64,000 nucleotides of DNA from Ramazzottius varieornatus (Eukaryota; Tardigrada; Eutardigrada; Parachela; Ramazzottiidae), in NCBI GenBank assembly GCA_001949185.1, contig BDGG01000016.1, forward strand, positions 765,759-829,758, read 5' to 3'. The notes below the pieces were generated by a model that did not search any database, was not told where the DNA came from, and was given only the letters and a program-made list of their open reading frames with translations. The position numbers and the translations under genes are program-made. Positions 56,748 to 64,000 of this stretch are shown here, one piece after another (positions within the stretch are counted from its first letter, which is position 1; each line of letters starts with the position of its first letter).

Positions 56748-59520
56748 TTACTGCAAAGAAATTTCAAAGAGCTTGAAAATTTCTCGTCCGGCTCCCAAGT
56801 TAGCGTATCCCTTTGAAGCCTTCTCTCGCAGGTACATCAGCCTGACGAACAGAAGGATCGCGTGAAAGACGTTGTTCCTTCCGTCTGCCAGTTGGAGCAG
56901 CTTGCCGTTATGAAGGATCTGCCACAGCCAAAAATGCCCGACATTAGAAAGAGTTCGCTACTGCGGCTGATTTTGAAGGTCGATTGGACAAACCTGGTAC
57001 TTTGGAGGGTTGGAAGAGGCTTGGTGGATCATGGGCTTCTGGCTATCTTCGTTGCGCCAGTGCTGCAGGTTGCGAAGGACGTAACGGTGGCTGAAACTGC
57101 GCCAGTTGGGAGCGTGAGGATCCGGCGGCAGTAGCACGTCAAAATACGTCACGAAGCAATGCATGATAATCTACAACCATAACCAAAGATGGGGGTGATC
57201 GTGAGGACAAGTCGAAAGTTATGTGATACGAGGACAGAAAGCTCACCGCAGCATCCGTGGGGAGAAAGTCCTGCCACATCTGTCCACCGTACGGCGCTCC
57301 ATTGTTCCAGCTGTAGTCGCCCAAGACGCCGTCCTTCGCCAAATCTACAAAGCCAGAAACACTGACTAAACATTAAAACTGGGCAAACGATTTCAGTCCG
57401 AATACGGAAAGGAATGTTCAGTGTACCTCGAAGTCGTTTGAGGAGGTAGTCTTGCTGTATGGTGATCTCCAGGAAAGGGATGACTTGCATCAGCTCCGGA
57501 ATCTGTTGGCGATACTGCTGTCCGAGCTGGCGCAGCTGATCCGGCGCTGTCTCGCCCACGACGTTGTCCATTCGGGTTCGTTCTTTTAGCTTGACGTTAA
57601 CCTGGTCGATGCGAGTGAGGAGCGGGGAAATGATGGAACCGAACAGCCACATTCGTACATTTTCGGTCCATAGCTACACAAGAAACAGCTCCGTCAGCCA
57701 TACTATGAAAATCTTTCGCTATATCTCTTCTCTTGTAAAGATGGAATGTCAGCAATGATTTTACCCAGATAGTTTCCACAAGCGGCGCACACGCCTGGCC
57801 AATAACAACGCGAATATGCGCCACTTGAGAGAACGATCTGGGTGAATAAGTTTGCCGAGGTTGACGCTGTCTGTCTCAGATACTGTCTTGCGAAATTTTC
57901 GACCATCAGGATTCCATCAGGCGAATGAAATGTATCATCATAAGACAGATCAACCCTTTCCACTACGTTCGCCCAAAATATCGGGGGGTCGGACTAGTGA
58001 GTTTTGATTGCTTACTAATAAGAGTTCGGCGGACACTTTCAGCTGGATCCACGAGTAGTCTTCGACGGGATAGACTTTGTCCTCACCCAGCTGCATGGGT
58101 TGGGCAGCCGTACTTTCATCAGCAGGCGTACTAGGTGTTGCGGAGTTCTTTTTCGGCGATGGAATGCGGAATAGGCCGGACGACTGGTAGTTTTGCTCAC
58201 GAGCCATCTGAGCCAGCGGAGACCAGTTCATGCTTTCGTCATTCTGGAACGACACTACAAACAGAACGAACACAAAATTAATCTCACTTCCCATTATACG
58301 ACCCATTTAGAATCTCAGAAGCAAAAACCATTCCCCGCGACTTCGATTCGATACTAGATTTTACGATTCTTCTAGGTAAGTCGCCAAACAATTTGAGCCA
58401 GGTCATTCTCCGAAGTGGCGCATTCTTCCGGCTATTAAAAACGAAAACGTGCGCCACTTAAGACAGCGATTTGGCTCGGAGGGCAAAACTGGACTTACTG
58501 CGAGATTTCTCCAGGTGTTCTTCTTGGGCCAACAACTTTGCTAAAGCTTCTTGTCCACAGATTTTATCCACTTCTTCGCCTACGAAGAATTAAGTCTGAG
58601 CCTGTTCGGAAAGAAAGGAAAAGACTAGTTAGCGTACGATCGAGAGGGTCCCAGTCTGCAGCAGCCATCACGATGGACGATCCCGGACTGGACGACTTTG
58701 ACGACTGGCCCGATCCAAAAGACCTGTTCCCCGAGCGCTGAAAGCCCCCGGCATGGAACGAGTCATTCCACGTACGATTCGGACTCATTCTGGGGCCAAA
58801 CACCCCCGACAGATTCCGTTGAAAACTACGTTGATGCTGGTGGAAGCTGCCATCGAGGAACGACTGTTGCTCACGCTCCACTCTGTCATCCGCATCCTGC
58901 CTCAGAATGTGCCTTTGCCTGACTTGCCGAGCATAGCTCTCCCTCGTGTCTTTTGGCTGTTCTTTCAACGACAGACGGAAGAAGGCAGTGCTAGCTAGGT
59001 CTATCCCAGCCGGGTAACGCTGGAGAAATGCCAGGGGAAGATGCAACGCGGGGATATTCGACAGCTTGAATATCTCGAAGGCATACACGGCTAAAAGCAG
59101 AAGGGTCAACATGTAAACTGCATAGAAGAGGAATGTGCATTGTCCAGAGCTGAGTAGGGATGTGTGGTTGTCCAAGAAAGCGTTGACTAGCCAGAGAGTC
59201 GGACTGCGGAGGAGCTCTAGAAAGACAAATAGAACGAGGGTGTATAGGAAGGAACGGTGTAGGCGCTGGAGATTGCGTGCGATGGTGAGGCGATGCTCCA
59301 CTTCTGCAGACAGCTGGCGTTCACTGAGAGTGTAGTAATGGACGACGGGAAGACGAAGGAGTCGTTGAAGCGTCCAGACGAGCGGGAAGGAGGAGAACGT
59401 GGAGGAGACAACCGGCATGTTGGCCAGAGCGCTACTCCACCATCTCGGCCACATCCAGCTGTTTTGTGGTCCATCGTTGTAGTCTAGCGTATCTCGGACT
59501 GGACTCCTGGAAGAAAACAT
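56748..59520 (-). CDS. TMEM209: TMEM209-like nuclear envelope protein
   Basis: Seven exons give 631 residues: 59520-58638, 58579-58499, 58254-58016, 57673-57427, 57344-57247, 57170-56994, 56918-56748. The N-terminus has two membrane segments (SFLYTLVLFVFLELL and CTFLFYAVYMLTLLLLAVYA) and a long Ser/Arg/Gln-rich loop (SFHQHQRSFQRNLSG). The C-terminal half matches TMEM209/cytochrome B561-like N-terminal domain proteins: LWTENVRMWLFGSIISPLLT, FLEITIQQDYLLKRLRG, LPTDAAIIMHCFVTYFDVLL with PPDP, NPPKYQ joined to ILHNGK, and LADGRNNVFHAILLFV. Human TMEM209 binds nucleoporin Nup205. The acceptor at 58254 is chosen because the nearer CAG at 58244 would create a stop. Introns 2 and 3 carry palindromic repeats. 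A hAT element sits 88 bases upstream of the start. Confidence 0.88.
57765..57862. repeat. Palindromic repeat, CACCCAGA-arm variant, in TMEM209 intron 3
   Basis: TTTTACCCAGATAGTTTCC, core ACAAGCGGCGCACAC / ATGCGCCACTTGAG, right arm GATCTGGGTGAATAAGTTTG. Confidence 0.8.
58385..58482. repeat. Palindromic repeat in TMEM209 intron 2
   Basis: CGCCAAACAATTTGAGCCAG, core CGAAGTGGCGCATTC / CGTGCGCCACTTAAG, right arm ATTTGGCTCGGAGGGC. Confidence 0.8.
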
Positions 59521-59607
59521 GGTTGGAAGATCCCGTAATTTGACGAAGAAGTTTATCCCAGCTCCAGTGTAGAACGAGTGGCGTTGATAGGGATTAGAGA
59601 CTGGAGA

Positions 59608-60817
59608 TACAGCTGTTAATGGTTTGAACCATATGGTTTGGTTTGGTTTAAGTGGTGGTTTGCATGCCAAACCGGTTAAATGAAAATGGTTTCTCCCGCA
59701 AACCACCAGAAGTGGTCTGGTCTAAATACCAAACCAGACCATTTAAACCAAACCACATAAACCACCGGTTTGAACCGGTTTGCGAACAGCTTTCTGATAG
59801 AGCACGGAATCTGGCCGCATGCGCTTTACTGTACTGCAGCTGTGCTGCGCTGCAGCGCGTGAACTGACAAAATTTGTGCGGCACTGCACAGCATACAGCA
59901 GAAAGCCATAGACTACCGTGCAGATGCACCTACCAAAACCTAACAAAAATTACAGTTTTTGGGCACTCGAACGTCAGCCGTCTCAGGTTTGCCGTATTTT
60001 AGGGCAACATTCTCCAGGTTGATTACCGATTTCGCTAACTACATTACAAACCACGTCAATACATCGGCGTTCCGCTCAGCTGCACCAGGTCAACGTGCAT
60101 CTGCAGCACAGCTGCTTAGCCACTGGGCATGAAAGTTGTGCAGCACAGCGCAGCGTACAGCGCCCTGGTAATGTGCGCAGAACAGTTACAGCGTACTTTT
60201 GAACCTGCGGCCCAGTGATCTACTTTCTGATCACCAGTACATAGTAAATTCTGACACAGTTTACTTCAATTGACTAATCAACGAAAATAACCACCGAGGA
60301 CATAAGACCTGAGCGACCGTTGCTGTTTTCTCTACAAGCAGACGCAAACAGGCAAAACTGGCGCGTGCTGGAATTAAAAAAGCACCATGGCAAGCCATCC
60401 GGTAGTGCAATCATTTTTCCACCAGCAGTGTTGTCCAACACTGCCGGAACTGCGATTGTTACCTGACGGAAGGCGTAGTTCTGATGTCGCGCAGCTTATG
60501 ACACAGTGCTCACCCAGTTAAAGCTGTGCATCACGTGGCACTCAGAACGATGTGGCTGCGCACGGTGGTAGTGGGGGGAACAGATTGGCACTGTGAGACG
60601 GCCAATTTCGGCCCGACTTCTAGCACAGAATCTGCAGATTTCGTATGAAATATCCCTTTACCGCAAAACATACTAAACCACATAAACCAGTGGTTCATAT
60701 GATTTGGCGTGAGATCGAAACCGGTTTGAGGTGGTCCGGTTTGGATGTCAAACCACGAACCACATAAACCATATAAACCACTTTGTAAGTGGTCTGGTCT
60801 GGGTTTTACCAGCTCTA
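59608..60817. mobile_element. Non-autonomous hAT element, 1.21 kb, with 8-bp target duplication
   Basis: The 8-mer ACTGGAGA occurs at 59600-59607 and 60818-60825. The left end reads TACAGCTGTTAATGG, and the right end on the opposite strand reads TAGAGCTGGTAAAACC, imperfect short TIRs of hAT type. The subterminal 150-200 bases at both ends are packed with AAACCACATAAACCA / TGGTTTATGTGGTTT-like repeats in both orientations, a pattern of hAT transposase binding sites. The interior has no transposase ORF. A region rich in GCAGC/CTGCA (59815-60190) can fold. Confidence 0.85.
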
Positions 60818-60825
60818 ACTGGAGA

Positions 60826-61568
60826 ATCTGATGATAATAAACAAATCTGGAAATTCACTCACGAGCTTCGCTAATCACTAATCGCTAGCACAGCCAGGGG
60901 TGCTGGCCTGCACCCCTTAAGCATGCCCAGGGGCCAGGGCCGGAGCGGTCTCATAAAGTAAAAATCGGAGGTGGACTGTGGGCCCCAGAGAGGTCAATGT
61001 TCATTTGAGTCATTTGAGCTGTTAATTGTGGGATTTGCAGTTTTGCATCCCGGTTTTAACAATTTCGAACAACTCAAAGATTGGATTCCGGGAATGAACT
61101 TCTGGTTTCTTTGTCTGTATCCGGAACCTACTCCAGCCATCCAGTTGCTCTCTTGCAACTGATTCTGCTCACAGCGGTACTCGCATAGCTATGCATGTGG
61201 ATGCATAGTCGAGGTTTGTTTGCTCAGAAATATTTCTCGCATTTTGTGGTTTAGTGGCCCGCAATGAACACACGAACAACCACGGCCTACAGTCAGGAGA
61301 CCTCAGATCAGAAAATCCGATGGTCTTGTCGTCGGGCTTGTTTACTCATACTGTTGGGAACGTTGAGTAGTGCTGTCCACGTTCAAGTTGATAAAGAAAG
61401 AAAGTTTTACTCTCCGAAATGATGGATCTGCAGGTAGCCCCACCGGCAAGTCCGGTATTTCCACTGCGCATGAACACGTATACCATTTCCATATCTCGTT
61501 CCACATTTCACTAGATTTTACTAGTCTTGCTATAACACGGAGAGCGAGGCGGTCAATCAGATGTTCTG
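60826..61568. other. Intergenic stretch, no gene seen
   Basis: About 740 bases between the hAT element and the 3' end of kynurenine formamidase. ORFs at 60971-61162 and 61370-61699 have no family signal. Confidence 0.4.
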
Positions 61569-63475
61569 TCAGGACTGTACAAGAGAACTGTAGTCGATCT
61601 GATCCAGATTTATGCTTTCACGAGGCATTGCCTGTGGCTTCAGTCCTATTGTACGTGTCAAACGGCCTTCTTGCAGAATGCAACGTTGAATGTCTTTGAG
61701 GAGGACACTATTGTGCAGCTGGTCCACAACGGTAAAGTGATCCCGGTCAGGAATTTCTAGAGGCTCGGCGAGCTTGAATGCTTGGTCGTCCGAGGTCCCT
61801 CGTCGGGGTTTCAGCTTCTCCTTGATTTCCTGTGTGTGAAACAAAGGGAAACTCAAGATATGAGCAGAAGAACGACGCAATACGGTGTAGCGTATATTGA
61901 AAATATACTGAAAAGAAACTCACTTACCCGGTGATACTTTTCGGATTGTTCACGAAAGACCGGTGGGTCGTACTGTCCGAATACGATTGTAAGGGTCGTG
62001 TTGGGTGCCTTTAACAGGTTCTTGACCAAGGCTTCGACCAGGTTTATCGGGCTGCAGTCCTCAATTTCCCGCGCGGTCAGCTTCAAGGGTTCGTTGACGT
62101 ACGTGCGGCTAATTGGCTCCAGATCGTATACGCCACTCACAAGCCAGACACATGTAATCGCAAAACGTTGTTGTAGTGCGTGAAGATGACCGTTCATGGT
62201 CTGAGTTATCGGGTACCTTTTACAAGAGGAAGGAACGGAGAAGCTTGGGCGTGGTCTAACTGAGAAAGCATGGTGGCAACCAGATGAGCTCCGGCTGAAT
62301 GTCCAATAAAATGTGCACCACTATAAGCCACAATACAGTGGGCCAGAAATAGTTTTGGGGGAGTCAGAAGTGTAATTGATATACCTGCATTGCAACACTT
62401 GCGCTAGATTGCCAACGAAGGTGAAGAGTTCCTGCATTTGTTGGCATATTCCCGTTATCGATGCTGCAAAGAGGAATTTTACAGGAAAACAATGTGATCT
62501 TGTGGAGTCGAAACCGGCGCAGCAGCATTACGTACCCTGTTGGCCGTACTGCTTTTCGCTGGCTAAAACGTAGTCCACCGCCAAGAAAATCGTTGCAGTT
62601 CTGGCTGGAGAACCACTGCATATGGGTAGAGCAAGAAACGCCGATTCTTCCTTACTATAATTACATCACCTGTCGTTGCCCATTGTCAATTGCGCTTTCG
62701 AGAACTCCAGGAACCTACTGAGTGCAATACAGTGAATACATACCTCAGAAACTGCCAGTATCCGCCATGAACGTAAGCGATCAGTTGCGCTCCTGCAATG
62801 AACCGATAACTAAGATAAATGCATATCTACCGATGGCTTGCCATTTCTACTCGTACACGCACGACGAGATATTACGGGCCAGTAAAAATTACGAGCTAGG
62901 CGGAAAAGACGGCAAATTTACAATCTGTATGGAAGTCAGAAACAGAAATCGGACAAATGACGTAACGTAGTAAAGTTCAACCGTAGGAAATTGTTATGGA
63001 CAGTGGCCATCAGCTGGTTAGCTGTTTTACTCTAACGCTTCTATGCTGCTGTCGACGTTCTCCCGGAGGCCGGAGAAACCTTGGAGTAGCTTGAACTGTT
63101 GAAGGTATAATGAAGATCTGACTGCTGTGACAAAAATATGACAAGCTTTAGCTCCTCGGCCCAATATCCAGCACGCACGTACAGCAGTGTAGCCTTCGAT
63201 GTGGTTTTTACTTGAAGCAAGAATCACCTGCCCGTGCCGCCGTAGCGAAAAGGCCTGGTCCGCAATTTTTACTGGCCCGTAATATCTCGTCGTGCGTGTA
63301 CTACAAGTAGTAAACGGTGAATAAGGCTCAAATGATCCAGATTCATAAGTGCTTCCTGTTATATTTGTCGAACTCACCAGGCGCGACAGTGGATGAAGAG
63401 GAGTAAAGGTCTAGCACATTTTTGAGTGTGGATCCGTATTGCAGGTTGATTTTCGAATATAGCTCTTCCGTAGCC
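61569..63475 (-). CDS. AFMID: Kynurenine formamidase (arylformamidase), alpha/beta hydrolase; 5' end uncertain
   Basis: Exons that can be phased are 62792-62744, 62714-62670, 62600-62536, 62463-62385, 62320-62261, 62216-61928 and 61829-61569. An upstream exon ends near 63381 (EELYSKINLQYGSTLKNVLD), but its start and the link to the next exon are unclear. Catalytic marks are HGGYWQ (oxyanion loop), GHSAGAHL with the nucleophile Ser, LVSGVYDLEPI, VFGQYDPPVFREQSEKYHR with the Asp, and DRDHFTVVDQL with the His. The enzyme hydrolyses N-formylkynurenine in tryptophan breakdown. The 62217-62260 intron would be only 44 nt, with a good pyrimidine tract; a different junction there cannot be excluded. 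The intron between 62793 and about 63380 contains an inverted repeat. Confidence 0.85.
62853..63301. repeat. 450-bp element with inverted repeats inside the AFMID intron
   Basis: The sequence GTACACGCACGACGAGATAT at 62853 continues for about 40 bases. It is repeated in reverse complement ending at 63301 (there TACGGGCCAGTAAAAATTGCG instead of ...ATTACG). This looks like the terminal inverted repeats of a small DNA element. CTACT/CTACTTG-like flanks hint that the repeats may extend a little further. No coding capacity was found. Confidence 0.65.
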
Positions 63476-64000
63476 TTCTTACTTTCTAAAAGGCATAATA
63501 GCAAAACTCGAAAATGATGGATAAACGATCGAGGAGGAAGAGTCACTTGTAATTTGAGCTGCGGTCTTTTCACCTTGTAGTGTGGTTGAAACGTGGCGTT
63601 GGATGGTCTCCTCGGAGCTGAGACCCCGATTATTCCACAAACTTGGAGAATAAGCTCGATCCAGCTCCTACAATTTGTACGCGTTGTACTGCAGAACAGC
63701 CCAAAACGTAATTTTGGTGTAACATGGATATATCATACGTACCGACAGGGAGGAAAGCGCTTTACTGGTGATGGCGTTCTTCTTGCTGAAAGAAGAGACG
63801 GCCATGGTTGTCCCGGAACCTTTGACGATGGAAATGTACCACGGGTTTGCACGTTCGTGGGGAAAGACCAGTTACTGTTCTTCTGTGGCATAATATAGGA
63901 CGGAGATAATTATCGCTGATGAAAGATTAGAAAACCACAACAGTGGACAAACGCTAGGGCAAATCGGAGAAAGCTACGTCTTTTTTGAATACGAGAGAGG
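63476..64000. other. Right edge, no supported gene
   Basis: This is probably the 5' region or a first intron of the formamidase gene. A plus-strand ORF at 63593-63898 has no recognisable domain. Confidence 0.3.

Noticed and set aside
1..64000. CRISPR arrays, bacterial operons, prophage
   Set aside because: Genes are intron-bearing and animal-like; the repeated GTGGCGCAC hairpins are dispersed, unevenly spaced and lie in introns, unlike a CRISPR array.
1..64000. tRNA, rRNA or snRNA genes
   Set aside because: I scanned for clover-leaf boxes and conserved rRNA or snRNA strings by eye and saw none that I could support; tRNAscan or Infernal would be needed to exclude them.

Overview
The window is animal nuclear DNA, most likely from an invertebrate. 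The evidence is split genes with canonical GT-AG introns, a complement of animal genes (PIKfyve, seipin, Pur-alpha, SPD-2/CEP192, aquarius, PRPF6, TMEM209, CISD2, kynurenine formamidase, a rhodopsin-like GPCR), and DNA transposons of the hAT and Tigger/pogo types. Genes are compact: introns run from about 44 to 1050 nt and intergenic gaps are usually under 1.5 kb. The phylum cannot be fixed from sequence reading alone. A compact ecdysozoan genome such as a tardigrade would fit, but that is a guess.

Layout. Bases 1-11,000 are mostly mobile-element debris: an LTD-like ORF with a premature stop, a broken hAT transposase with an endonuclease fragment inserted in it, a decayed Tigger transposase, and a better preserved 2.27-kb Tigger-like element with matching terminal inverted repeats. 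That element interrupts a degenerate SAP/coiled-coil/RRM-like ORF on the minus strand. From 11.4 kb on the window is gene-rich: a mucin-like type I membrane protein (+), CISD2 (-), RPB8 (-), SPD-2/CEP192 (+), a cysteine desulfurase-like/TtcA-like fusion (-), a GPCR (-), PRPF6 (-), aquarius AQR (+), Pur-alpha (+), seipin (-), PIKfyve (-), a WD40 protein (+), TMEM209 (-) and kynurenine formamidase (-). A non-autonomous hAT element of 1.2 kb with an 8-bp target duplication sits just upstream of TMEM209.

Two things stand out. First, a 14-exon gene joins a complete class-V aminotransferase/cysteine desulfurase-like domain to a complete TtcA-like PP-loop tRNA-thiolase domain, with PLP lysine, cysteine loop, SGGKDS loop and Fe-S cysteines all present. 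It looks like a self-contained sulfur donor plus tRNA thiolation enzyme. Second, a short palindromic repeat family with core AAGTGGCGCACG / CGTGCGCCACTT occurs at 22 places by eye. Twenty of these lie inside introns, and the repeat often fills most of the intron.

PRPF6 and AQR, two spliceosome proteins, start back to back only about 0.5 kb apart and probably share a promoter region. PIKfyve (PI(3,5)P2 synthesis) and seipin (lipid droplets) are neighbours, but nothing in the sequence shows they are co-regulated. Exon models were built by hand from splice signals, reading phase and remembered family alignments. Total coding lengths came out as whole codons in every complete model.
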